64,000 bases of DNA. Origin: Desulfobacterales bacterium (lineage in GTDB: Bacteria > Desulfobacterota > Desulfobacteria > Desulfobacterales > JAAELO01). The translations under genes were made by a program, and so were the position numbers. The notes below the pieces were generated by a model, which was not told the DNA's origin, did no database searches, and saw only the letters and a program-made list of their open reading frames with translations. Location: positions 1-64,000 of the forward strand of contig JAAELO010000628.1 in the NCBI GenBank assembly GCA_024226555.1. Direction: 5' to 3'. Each line of letters opens with the position of its first letter. Within the stretch, counting starts at the first letter, position 1. Below are positions 18,872 to 26,684 of this stretch, piece after piece.

Positions 18872-19330
18872 TTATCTTATTTGAACGCCTTTTTTCTCTG
18901 CATATTTAGTGACAGCGCTACAAATACTTAGAAATTCTGCAAAATCGAGATTCTTTTTACTGTAGAAAACCCGCCATGAACAAATTGTAATATTCAAACT
19001 TCCTGGAGCGTTATCTATCCTGTCTGCAACCGGAGCATCGGCAAAATGAACTCTATACTGTTTTCCAAGTTTTTTTGCTTCTTTAGCATTAAATCTTCCA
19101 ACCAGTTTCCAGTTTAAAATGGATCCTGTGTACGCATCAACCTCACCGTGTCTTAAAACAGCTTTATGTATTGCGTCTCTATACTCAAATCTGGATGTTC
19201 TGTCATATTCACCAACTTCCTGATCTTCATTATAAAATCTTGTAGCTTCTCTCGAAAGCCATTTCAGGTAAATATCTTCCTTACAAATCTCTTTTAAAAA
19301 AACAGGAAGTCTAAAATCCGTTTTAATCAT
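18872..19330 (-). CDS. HNH-related protein with weakened active site
   Basis: 152 residues. The pattern W-x-x-R-x-A-x-x-x, RDAIHKAVLRHGEVDAYTGSIL with NWKLVG, then FADAPVADRI and ICSWRVFYSKKNLDFAEFL resembles a widespread bacterial HNH-like family in which the corresponding segments read DPYTGE and PTVDHV. Here the DH pair of the metal site is replaced by AD, so nuclease activity is doubtful. It is cytosolic with no signal. It is convergent with the MarR gene (26 bp apart) and divergent from nothing, lying downstream of the threonine aldolase gene on the same strand. The family call is from memory of the pattern. Confidence 0.5.
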   Translation of the reverse strand: MIKTDFRLPVFLKEICKEDIYLKWLSREATRFYNEDQEVGEYDRTSRFEYRDAIHKAVLRHGEVDAYTGSILNWKLVGRFNAKEAKKLGKQYRVHFADAPVADRIDNAPGSLNITICSWRVFYSKKNLDFAEFLSICSAVTKYAEKKGVQIR

Positions 19331-19418
19331 TTTTCTATTCTACTCCAGATCATAAATATTTGATTAATGATTTCTAAAATATCATTTAGTATACTATGTA
19401 GTAATTTATGAATCAAAT

Positions 19419-20453
19419 TCATTCTAAAACTTTTATAAGCAAATTACAAAATCTGTCAATATCTTCTATGGTTGTATCAAAAGAGGTAACCCATCTAACC
19501 TCAGAGGTTTCATGATTCCATACATAAAAAGAAAAGTGTTCCTGAAGTTCCTGTATATATTTTTCAGGTATAATGGCGAACACACAATTTGATTCAACTT
19601 TCTGGGTTAATTTAACCTCTTTTATGTCACGAACTCTTTCAGCAAGAATTTTAGCCATTTCATTGGCATGTTTTGCTGATTTAAGATACAGATCATTTTC
19701 AAATATAGCATTAAACTGAGCTGAGATAAATCTCATCTTTGAAAATAATTGCATACTTTGTTTTCTTATATATTTGAAGTTTTCAGCAAGCTCTTTTTTG
19801 AAAAAAATAACCGCTTCTCCAAACATCATACCATTTTTTGTTCCACCAAAAGATAGAATATCAACACCTGTTTCTGTTATCATCTCTTTTAATGAAACAT
19901 TAAGATATGCTGCAGCATTTGAAATTCTTGCTCCATCCATATGCAAAATCATGTCATGCATGTGGGCATACTCTGCAATATTTTTTATTTCAGATACACT
20001 GTAAATGGTACCAAGTTCTGTACACTGTGTAATTGAAATAACTTTGGGTTGTGAATGATGTTCAAAACCAAACCCATGCATATGTTTTTTTATTTTTTCA
20101 ACAGTTAATTTACCATCATCTGTTTCAACTGAAAGGAGTTTACAACCACAGAATTTTTCAGGAGCACCGCATTCATCAACATTTATGTGGGCCGACCCGG
20201 CACAGATAACAGCATTAAAGGAGTTTGTCGCAGCTTTAATGCTAAGCACATTTGCAGAAGTTCCGTTAAAAACAAAAAAAACCTCTACGTCCCCAAGTAA
20301 CTCTTTAAATTTATTAACAGCTATCTCAGTATAAGGATCATCCCCATATGCAACTGTGTGTCCCTTATTAACCTCTGAGAATGCTTTTAAAACATTTGGA
20401 TGAACACCTGAATTGTTATCACTTGCAAAACCTTTTTTTATTGGATCTGTCAT
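19419..20453 (-). CDS. ltaE: Low-specificity L-threonine aldolase
   Basis: 344 residues, fold-type I PLP enzyme that cleaves L-threonine or L-allo-threonine to glycine and acetaldehyde. Visible signatures: FNGTSANVLSIKA near the N-terminus, HINVDECGAPE, the cofactor aspartate and substrate region LHMDGARISNAAAYLNV, and the Schiff-base lysine in SFGGTKNGMMFGEAVIFF. Length matches the family (about 335-350). The gene is preceded by a long MITE that separates it from the divergently encoded CoA-binding protein. Confidence 0.93.
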   Translation of the reverse strand: MTDPIKKGFASDNNSGVHPNVLKAFSEVNKGHTVAYGDDPYTEIAVNKFKELLGDVEVFFVFNGTSANVLSIKAATNSFNAVICAGSAHINVDECGAPEKFCGCKLLSVETDDGKLTVEKIKKHMHGFGFEHHSQPKVISITQCTELGTIYSVSEIKNIAEYAHMHDMILHMDGARISNAAAYLNVSLKEMITETGVDILSFGGTKNGMMFGEAVIFFKKELAENFKYIRKQSMQLFSKMRFISAQFNAIFENDLYLKSAKHANEMAKILAERVRDIKEVKLTQKVESNCVFAIIPEKYIQELQEHFSFYVWNHETSEVRWVTSFDTTIEDIDRFCNLLIKVLE

Positions 20454-20480
20454 TCAAAAATATCCTCAGAAAAATTAAAA

Positions 20481-20729
20481 TATAGGTGATCTATACTAAC
20501 TGCTTTTTGATCGAACTACAGTGATTCTCGTTTATCAATGTATTTATGGTGAATGCTTCGCATTGCACTGGATTATTCGAAAAAAAAACTGTTGTATGTT
20601 TATAAAATAAAGCATTTTTATAAACGAATCCGCTCGTTATTTTTACCTTTAGCCGAAATTCAATAAAACTAAAAGCTTTTATAAACGTTGAATTTCAATC
20701 ATAATTCTAATTATTAGAGATTCCCTATA
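20481..20729 (-). mobile_element. MITE copy, longest form, TATA duplication
   Basis: Degenerate left terminus (GGTGATCTATACTAACTGC) and good right terminus (CTAATTATTAGAGATTCCC) with TATA at 20481-20484 and 20726-20729. About 241 bp, with two inner palindromes. The right TATA is shared with another terminal-repeat-like sequence (GGAAACTCTAATGA, 20730-20743), suggesting abutting insertions. Confidence 0.75.
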
Positions 20730-20870
20730 GGAAACTCTAATGAATTTTGTAAATTTTAAATACCATATTCTAAAAATATTTCAATAAAAATGAACAGCTA
20801 TTCTAATTTGACAAACTAAAGAGCTGCATTAAATTCCTATGATATAACTTACTCTTAGAAGGGGGTTTAG

Positions 20871-21302
20871 ATGGCTAAAATAGTAACAGAAGATAGAGAT
20901 ATAAAAAAAATACTTGAAGAGACCAAATCTATAGCGATAATAGGTTTAAGCCCAAAACCAGAGCGGGATTCAAACAAGGTCGGAAAATTTTTAAAAGATA
21001 ACGATTTTAAAATAATACCTATCAGACCAGCACAGAAAGAGATTTTGGGGGAAAAAGCCTATAAAAATCTTGATGATGTTGAAAATCCAGTAGATATGGT
21101 AAATGTCTTCAGAAGCTCAGATCAGATTATGCCCCATGCTGAAGAAGCGATAAGAAATGGTGCAAAGGTCTTTTGGATGCAACTTGGAATTGAGAATAAT
21201 GAAGCGGCAAAACTTTTAACAGATGCCGGAATTAACGTAATTATGAATAGATGTACAAAGATTGAGTATGACAAATTCTTCAAAAAAAAAATCCTCGTAT
21301 AG
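20871..21302 (+). CDS. CoA-binding protein, YccU family
   Basis: 143 residues. A Rossmann CoA-binding domain: SIAIIGLSPKPERDSNKVGKF (about 22-42) is the nucleotide-binding loop, followed by IIPIRPAQKEILGEKAYKNLDDV and VDMVNVFRSSDQ, and a late NRCTKIEY. Stand-alone proteins of this type bind CoA, and some are found with acyl-CoA metabolism; a reaction is not established. A strong Shine-Dalgarno (AGAAGGGGG) precedes the ATG. The next gene overlaps its 3' end by 35 bp. Confidence 0.88.
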   Translation: MAKIVTEDRDIKKILEETKSIAIIGLSPKPERDSNKVGKFLKDNDFKIIPIRPAQKEILGEKAYKNLDDVENPVDMVNVFRSSDQIMPHAEEAIRNGAKVFWMQLGIENNEAAKLLTDAGINVIMNRCTKIEYDKFFKKKILV

Positions 21303-21495
21303 AGAAAAAAAAAGGTTACGGAAAAGTATTGCATGTCATTTGTGCAGAAATAAAGAGGAATTTAACTGGAATTGCCGTTGCGGTTTTACCATCTGCCAGG
21401 ATTGTATGTATGAAAATTTCTGGGGTATGTCATGTAATGGAATTACCTGGGATTGTCCGGATTGTGGAGCTCAGAATGGTTTAGGAAATCAATAG
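21268..21495 (+). CDS. Small zinc-ribbon protein
   Basis: 75 residues from ATG 21268; a TTG six bases earlier is an alternative. After a basic N-terminus, cysteines occur as ACHLCRNK, NWNCRCGFTICQDC and DCPDCG, i.e. several C-x2-C or C-x-C knuckles, suggesting two interleaved zinc sites. It overlaps the 3' end of the CoA-binding gene in another frame, implying translational coupling. Its stop TAG lies inside a MITE terminal repeat. No family name is offered. Confidence 0.65.
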   Translation: MTNSSKKKSSYREKKRLRKSIACHLCRNKEEFNWNCRCGFTICQDCMYENFWGMSCNGITWDCPDCGAQNGLGNQ

Positions 21496-21509
21496 AGATT
21501 CCCTATAAT
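21492..21509 (+). repeat. Lone MITE terminal repeat
   Basis: ATAGAGATTCCCTATAAT lies between the convergent zinc-ribbon and beta-barrel genes and carries the stop codon of the first. No second terminus is nearby. Confidence 0.65.
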
Positions 21510-21512
21510 TTT

Positions 21513-22070
21513 TCAAAACATAAGAATATGACAGGTAACAAGAAACGTATCTGTTGTTATATATGTATTACCCGAACTTAACTCTTTACGAACAGCAGCG
21601 AATTCAATTGCAAAGTTAGATCTCTGATAACCAATTCCGGCTTTATAAGCAATACCATGGTATTTATTAAAGCCGGTTTCTTTCAAGGCAAATTGTTGTC
21701 CATATCCATAAGATACGGTGAAATATGGACTACTATCATCTTTTAAAAAAAAATAAGTTAAGCCAATGCCAGTTAGTGTAGAGTCCCACAAAACACTATT
21801 GGTACCAATTGTCTGATAAAAGAAACCATCTTTTCTTTCAATATATAAGAAGAACTCTTCATTAAAACCATAACCTGCTCTAAAAACAGAGGTTAACCCA
21901 TTTAGATTCTCTTTTGTTGAACTTCCACTTGTTTTTGTGTTCAAATTACTGTCATTGTACCCAATTCCTAAACTAAAAACCGGACCTTTTCGCTTTCCAT
22001 CAAAAGCAGAACCTGTCTGGCATATCATTAAAATTATAATTGAAAAAATTATTTTGTATTTTATTTTCAT
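21513..22070 (-). CDS. Outer-membrane beta-barrel-like protein
   Basis: 185 residues. A clear signal peptide (MKIKYKIIFSIIILMICQTG, cleavage near SAF) precedes alternating strands rich in G, Y and F: FSLGIGYNDSNL, VFRAGYGFNEEFFLYIER, TGIGLTYFF, YFTVSYGYGQQFALKE and a final strand DTFLVTCHILMF ending in phenylalanine, as in many outer-membrane proteins. This suggests a small eight-stranded barrel of the OmpA/OmpW kind. No ligand can be named. It is transcribed toward the zinc-ribbon gene. Confidence 0.75.
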   Translation of the reverse strand: MKIKYKIIFSIIILMICQTGSAFDGKRKGPVFSLGIGYNDSNLNTKTSGSSTKENLNGLTSVFRAGYGFNEEFFLYIERKDGFFYQTIGTNSVLWDSTLTGIGLTYFFLKDDSSPYFTVSYGYGQQFALKETGFNKYHGIAYKAGIGYQRSNFAIEFAAVRKELSSGNTYITTDTFLVTCHILMF

Positions 22071-22187
22071 GAATTCAAAATTTAATCCATAACTTTTGGA
22101 AGTGGAAGATATCTTTATTCTGTGGTTATTTATGGTTGTAATACTTCTATAATCTACAAAATTTGATTAAAAAGCAAGTATCATAGT

Positions 22188-22324
22188 ATAAGGGAACCTC
22201 TAATAATTAAATTTTTGGAAGAAATACAAGGCATTTCAAAAAATAACGAGCCGATTTTATTACAGTTTTTTTTGGAAATAACAAAGTATTTCGGCAAAAG
22301 AGAGGTTATTAGAGATTCCCATAA
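22188..22324 (+). mobile_element. MITE copy, short form, ATAA duplication
   Basis: Body 22192-22320 with ends GGGAACCTCTAATAATTA and GGTTATTAGAGATTCCC, flanked by ATAA at 22188-22191 and 22321-22324. It lies between the beta-barrel gene start and the AcsE-like gene end. Confidence 0.88.
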
Positions 22325-22402
22325 ATATTAAATGGTAAGTGGGCTGTAAAAGGATAGGATTTATATCCCTAATTTGAAAAACGAAAAATTGCTCAAAGAT
22401 AA

Positions 22403-23194
22403 TTATTGGCTAACTTCCCAGGAAAATATTCCCGGATTTAGCAGCTCTTCGATTGCTTTTGCCGTTTTAACAGTTTCAGTATTAAAGATATTTAACAATA
22501 CCATAGATAATCCAGAAGCAGCTAACATTGATAAATAACTGTTTTCAATTATATTTTTCTTAAGAGATGCTGGAGCCCCTGCGGAAAGATTAGAAAGACC
22601 TACAACCGTTTTTACTTCAAATCCTAAAACATCAGGTAGAAGCCTTATGACTCCAAGTAGTTCAAAATCCTGATTTTTTCCATCATCCCATATTAATGGA
22701 ACCAGCACAGGATCAATAATGAGTCTTTCCTCAGATATATCTTCTTCAATAATTTTCGAATGGATTTCAGATGCAATCGTCAATCTTTGGGTAGCCGTTT
22801 TTGGAACCTGACCCTCTTTTGTCAGGAGATACCCCATAATATCAGTATCAAACGTTTTTGCAAGTGGAAGTATTTTTTCTATCTTTTTTGGTTCAAGCGA
22901 AAAACCGTTAATTATAGCTCTGTTTTTAGCACACTTAAGCCCCGCTTCAATTGCCACAGGGTTAGCTGTATCTATTACTATAGGAAGTTCAGTTACTTCC
23001 TGAACGGCATCAACAAAAAACTTCATCTTGTCTTCAGCATTCTTTCCGAGCGGGCCAGTATTTATATCTATAGCATCAGCGCCAGACTCTTCGCATCTAC
23101 CAACCAGATTCCTGATCGTTTTAGCATCTCTTTGAGCGAGTGCTTTTTGAACTGATTCTTTAGTTATTTGAAGATTGTCTGCGATTAGTAACAT
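22403..23194 (-). CDS. AcsE/MtrH-like methyltetrahydrofolate methyltransferase
   Basis: 263 residues, a pterin-binding TIM barrel. Methyltetrahydrofolate:corrinoid methyltransferases of this size move the methyl group between folate and a corrinoid protein in the Wood-Ljungdahl pathway or methylamine-type systems. Diagnostic parts: GADAIDINTGPLG, LPIVIDTANPVAIEAGL, NRAIINGFSLEP, IDPVLVPLIW and VVGLSNLSAGAP. The strand-end asparagine/aspartate ligands for the pterin are present. No corrinoid protein or CO-dehydrogenase gene is in the window. The Shine-Dalgarno AGAGG appears to come from a MITE terminal repeat. A MerR gene lies just upstream on the same strand. Confidence 0.82.
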   Translation of the reverse strand: MLLIADNLQITKESVQKALAQRDAKTIRNLVGRCEESGADAIDINTGPLGKNAEDKMKFFVDAVQEVTELPIVIDTANPVAIEAGLKCAKNRAIINGFSLEPKKIEKILPLAKTFDTDIMGYLLTKEGQVPKTATQRLTIASEIHSKIIEEDISEERLIIDPVLVPLIWDDGKNQDFELLGVIRLLPDVLGFEVKTVVGLSNLSAGAPASLKKNIIENSYLSMLAASGLSMVLLNIFNTETVKTAKAIEELLNPGIFSWEVSQ

Positions 23195-23196
23195 AA

Positions 23197-23216
23197 TGGA
23201 ACCTCTAATAATTTTA
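23197..23216 (-). repeat. Lone MITE terminal repeat supplying a ribosome-binding site
   Basis: On the minus strand, AATTATTAGAGGTTCCATT ends directly before the ATG of the AcsE-like gene. AGAGG is 7 bp from the start codon and is the only Shine-Dalgarno candidate. Confidence 0.6.
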
Positions 23217-23223
23217 ATAAACT

Positions 23224-23613
23224 TTATTCAAGGTTTTTAAGTCTTTCATCAAGCTTTTCTTTTAAAGACTCAAGGTCCTGTTTAAATAATATAATCTCTT
23301 CCTGATGCTTTTCTATCTCTTTAAATTTCAACTCTATATATTTAAGGCTGTTTTCTATCTGCTTAACTTCTGTAAATTCGGAGTTTTCCGCTCCAATAAT
23401 CTCTGCAATATCATCAAGGGATGCTCCAAATCTTTTCCCACGGAGTATTAGTTTTAATCTCGCCCTGTTTTTCAGAGTGTAGATCCTTTGATTACCTTTT
23501 GTACGTTTTGGTTTTATAAGGCCTTTATCTTCATAAAATCTTATACTGGAAGGGCTAATATCAAGCTGAGCTGCAAGTTCCGATATTGTGAAAATTTCTT
23601 TTTCTGTACCCAC
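23224..23613 (-). CDS. MerR-family transcriptional regulator
   Basis: 129 residues. The N-terminal winged helix-turn-helix is typical: FTISELAAQLDISPSSIRFYEDKGLIKPKRT, then QRIYTLKNRARLKLILRGKRFGASLDDI. A C-terminal coiled coil (about 80-129, rich in E, L and K) should dimerise. No cysteine-based metal site is seen in the C-terminal part, so a metal sensor is unlikely. It lies 29 bp upstream of the AcsE-like gene on the same strand, and may regulate it. Confidence 0.88.
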   Translation of the reverse strand: MGTEKEIFTISELAAQLDISPSSIRFYEDKGLIKPKRTKGNQRIYTLKNRARLKLILRGKRFGASLDDIAEIIGAENSEFTEVKQIENSLKYIELKFKEIEKHQEEIILFKQDLESLKEKLDERLKNLE

Positions 23614-23751
23614 TTTTGACTCCTTTTAGTATGAATTTTCCGGCCAAACACAATCAATGACTCTTCCTGAAAATAATGTCAAGGGTTAATGTCCTACCAG
23701 TTATATCAATTATACTTAAAGCCCATAACAAAATTGTTAATGATAAAAAGT

Positions 23752-23887
23752 TATAGGGAACCTCTAATAATTAGAATTTTGATTGAAATACAAGGCTGAG
23801 AAAAAAATAACGAGCCGATTTTACTACAGTTTTTTTATGAATAACGCAGTATTTCGGTCAAAAGGCAGTTATTAGAGATTCCCTATA
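23752..23887 (+). mobile_element. MITE copy, short form, TATA duplication
   Basis: Body 23756-23883, a good representative: GGGAACCTCTAATAATTAG at one end and CAGTTATTAGAGATTCCC at the other, TATA on both flanks. Sub-terminal TTTTGATTGAAATAC and its right-arm counterpart (reverse complement TTTTGACCGAAATAC) show that the whole element is an imperfect hairpin. Confidence 0.9.
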
Positions 23888-24028
23888 ATCAAATATAGTT
23901 TGAGTGCATGTTATCCACAATCTTTTTAATAATTCTAATATGTTAGACAATATCATTGTTTAATAGTTTGAAAATAGATGCTATAACAGACAAGTTTAAA
24001 AATATATAATTAAGATAGGGGTTATTGT

Positions 24029-25021
24029 TTGACAGATCTAAGACTTTTAACAGTATTATTCATCACATTCGGTGCAGTTGTGATGACAATCAGCATATTC
24101 AAATATCGCTCAACAATTAAAAAAGCTGAAAGCCTCATATCTATAAATAATAATAATATTTACAGGCTGTATTATATCCATCTAATCCTGATGCTTTTTT
24201 TTCTTTTCGGCTATATCGTCGTATTGTTATCACTTATTTTTGATATAATAATAATAGGCGCTGTATCCACAGGTATAATATTTTTCTTCGGTGCTATTTT
24301 TGTTTTCATAGGCATATTACTACAATCAGATATGCTCTCATCAATCAAGCTGCGGCATAAAAAATTAATCAGCAAAAATAAACAACTCCTCCAAACAGAA
24401 AATGTGACTATATTTGCATTGGCATATCAGGCAGAGATTAGAGATTATCAGACAGGTAAGCATTTGGAAAGAACCTCCATGTATGTCAAAATAATTGCTG
24501 AAGAGCTTAGGATGAATCATGGATACAGCTCATATTTAACAGACGAATATATATCAGATATTGTAAAATCAGCGCCCCTTCATGATATTGGTAAAGTCGG
24601 TATTCCAGATTCCATACTCCAGAAACCTGGAAAATTAACATCTGATGAGTTTGAAATAATAAAAAAACACTGTGAATATGGAGCAGATATACTCAAAATG
24701 GCTGATGAAAAACTTGATTTTGATTCATTTTTCAAAGTTGCTTTAAAATTAGTTACTTCGCACCATGAAAGGTGGGATGGTAAAGGTTACCCAAAAGGAT
24801 TAAAAGAAGATGAGATACCTTTATCTGCAAGAATTATGGCTTTGGCAGATGTATACGATGCCCTAAGAAGTGATCGTTGCTATAAAGAAGCTTTCACCCA
24901 TGAATTATCCTGTTCCATAATTAAGTCTGAAAGTGGAAAACAGTTTGACCCTGACATTGTTGATGTATTTATCAAAGCAGATAAGAAATTTTTAAAAATA
25001 TCTGAAAATTCTACCTCATGA
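24029..25021 (+). CDS. Membrane HD-GYP phosphodiesterase
   Basis: 330 residues from a TTG start preceded by ATAGGGG. Three hydrophobic segments occupy about residues 5-20, 46-68 and 74-96, then a linker and an HD-GYP domain. Catalytic residues are present: LHDIGKVGIPDSIL (HD near 184-185), then HHERWDGKGYPKGL (GYP near 250) and MALADVYDAL. It should hydrolyse c-di-GMP to pGpG or GMP using a bimetal site facing the cytosol. With the two GGDEF proteins in the window it belongs to the c-di-GMP network. It is monocistronic. Confidence 0.92.
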   Translation: MTDLRLLTVLFITFGAVVMTISIFKYRSTIKKAESLISINNNNIYRLYYIHLILMLFFLFGYIVVLLSLIFDIIIIGAVSTGIIFFFGAIFVFIGILLQSDMLSSIKLRHKKLISKNKQLLQTENVTIFALAYQAEIRDYQTGKHLERTSMYVKIIAEELRMNHGYSSYLTDEYISDIVKSAPLHDIGKVGIPDSILQKPGKLTSDEFEIIKKHCEYGADILKMADEKLDFDSFFKVALKLVTSHHERWDGKGYPKGLKEDEIPLSARIMALADVYDALRSDRCYKEAFTHELSCSIIKSESGKQFDPDIVDVFIKADKKFLKISENSTS

Positions 25022-25064
25022 TACATATTCTGAATGTTTTAGTGAATTAATCTTTTTTTATACT

Positions 25065-25079
25065 GGGAACCTCTATACC
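25065..25079 (+). repeat. Lone partial MITE terminus
   Basis: GGGAACCTCTATACC resembles the terminal repeat but diverges after 10 bases. It lies between the HD-GYP and ychF genes. Confidence 0.4.
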
Positions 25080-25208
25080 TTAAAACCAAAATCTTTTAGT
25101 TGGATCTTACACATTTGGATTGCAAATAATTGTAATTACTGTATAAGAACACTTTTGTTTTTATACTGGATTTATTTCCGGTTTCTTTTTAGAAAAGGTA
25201 ATAAGAAT

Positions 25209-26315
25209 ATGCTAAACTGTGGAATCGTTGGACTCCCAAATGTTGGAAAATCAACAATATTTTCATCCCTGACTTCAGCAAAAGCCGAAGCTGCAAACTA
25301 TCCATTTTGTACAATAGAACCAAATGTTGGGATTGTAAGTGTCCCCGATAAAAGACTTGGAATGATTACAGAATACATAGTACCCCAGAAAGTGATTCCC
25401 GCTGTCGTGGAATTTGTCGATATTGCAGGACTTGTAAAGGGTGCTTCAAAAGGAGAAGGGCTTGGTAACAAGTTTCTCGGTCATATCAGACAGGTTGGGG
25501 CAATAATCCATGTTGTAAGATGTTTTGATGATGATGATGTCGTTCATGTTGAGGGTAAGGTCGATCCCATTAGTGATATTGAAACCATAAGCATCGAACT
25601 TGCACTTGCTGATCTTGAAACGGTTCAAAAAAGACAGGAAAATATTGTTAAGTTTTTAAAATCGCAGGATAAGAAAATTTCAGATAATGCAAAAGCTGTT
25701 AAACCTATTCTTGAATTAGTATCAAACGCTCTTGAAAATGGGTCTCCTGCAAACAGTGTCGATCTTGATGAAAGGCAAATTGAACTTATAGCAGATCTTC
25801 ATCTGATTACAATGAAAAGCCAACTATACTGCTGCAATGTTAGTGAAGATGATATTGGTGATGATAACGAATATGTTAAAAAAGTAAGAGATTATGCTCA
25901 AAAAGATGGTTCATCCGTTGTTGTAATTTCCGGTCAGCTGGAATCTGAGATAGCAACTCTTGATACTGAAGAGGAGAAGGCTGATTTTCTGGAAGCTGCC
26001 GGACTTGAAGAGTCTGGACTGGATAAACTAATTCGGAAAGGGTATGAAATTTTAGGGCTCAAAACATATTTTACAGCCGGGGAAAAGGAAGTAAGGGCAT
26101 GGACTTTTCCAAAAGCTTCTAAAGCACCACAGGCAGCGGGTGTGATCCATTCAGATTTCGAAAAAGGTTTTATCAGAGCAGAAACATACCACTGCACAGA
26201 TCTCTTTGAGTTTAAATCAGAGCAGAAACTGAAAGAGAATGGGAAGATCAGGCTTGAAGGTAAGGATTATGAAGTTGATGATGGCGATGTACTGCACTTT
26301 AGATTCAATGTATAG
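25209..26315 (+). CDS. ychF: Ribosome-binding GTPase/ATPase YchF
   Basis: 368 residues from ATG 25209, preceded by AAAAGGT at good spacing; the frame is open 18 codons further upstream, but that extension is not family-like. G1 is GLPNVGKSTIFSSL (7-20), G2 region NYPFCTIEPNVG, G3 VDIAGLVKGASKGEGLGNKFL with the YchF-specific segment. The usual G4 NKxD is altered, as in this ATP-preferring family. The C-terminal TGS domain ends ADGDVLHFRFNV-like (VDDGDVLHFRFNV). It binds ribosomes and affects stress responses. It is an Obg-family housekeeping protein of normal length. Confidence 0.96.
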   Translation: MLNCGIVGLPNVGKSTIFSSLTSAKAEAANYPFCTIEPNVGIVSVPDKRLGMITEYIVPQKVIPAVVEFVDIAGLVKGASKGEGLGNKFLGHIRQVGAIIHVVRCFDDDDVVHVEGKVDPISDIETISIELALADLETVQKRQENIVKFLKSQDKKISDNAKAVKPILELVSNALENGSPANSVDLDERQIELIADLHLITMKSQLYCCNVSEDDIGDDNEYVKKVRDYAQKDGSSVVVISGQLESEIATLDTEEEKADFLEAAGLEESGLDKLIRKGYEILGLKTYFTAGEKEVRAWTFPKASKAPQAAGVIHSDFEKGFIRAETYHCTDLFEFKSEQKLKENGKIRLEGKDYEVDDGDVLHFRFNV

Positions 26316-26367
26316 TGAGTTTTCCTATTATTTATAATCAGGTGAGTATAAAAGCTCACCTTTTAAA

Positions 26368-26501
26368 TATAGGGAATCTAATAATTAGAATTTTTGATGA
26401 AAAACAAGGCTTAACAAAAAACAACGGGTTGATTTTACTACAGTTTTATTTTTGTTATATTTGTGTTTCGCAAAAAGATCAGTTATTAGAGATTCCCTAT
26501 A
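26368..26501 (+). mobile_element. MITE copy, short form, TATA duplication
   Basis: Body 26372-26497 flanked by TATA (26368-26371, 26498-26501). It differs from the copy at 14817 at only a handful of bases, so the two share a recent ancestor. Its right edge abuts the remnant of a GGDEF gene. Confidence 0.9.
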
Positions 26502-26580
26502 AATAGCTAAAAGAATCATTTCAACACGATTACGTCCATTCTCTTTAGCCTTATAAAATTTTATTCCCATACTATCTCTT
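26502..26580 (-). pseudogene. Tail of a disrupted GGDEF-domain gene
   Basis: On the minus strand this reads MGIKFYKAKENGRNRVEMI, matching the conserved end of GGDEF domains (A-L-Y-x-A-K-x-x-G-R-N-x-V). The frame then runs into the MITE at 26501. Upstream of the fragment no further GGDEF sequence remains before the AraC gene. So only about 20 residues of a former cyclase survive. Confidence 0.65.
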
Positions 26581-26684
26581 GCTCAAATATTTAAACATAC
26601 TGACTTCCAAACCATTTTATGGTAAAAAAACTGATTTTGAATATATAATCTGAACATAATTATTTAAAAAGACTTATCCAGGAT

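Noticed and set aside
26315-26506. 63-codon open frame after ychF
   Set aside because: It lies almost completely in the MITE copy and its flanks; the reading frame is a by-product of the element.
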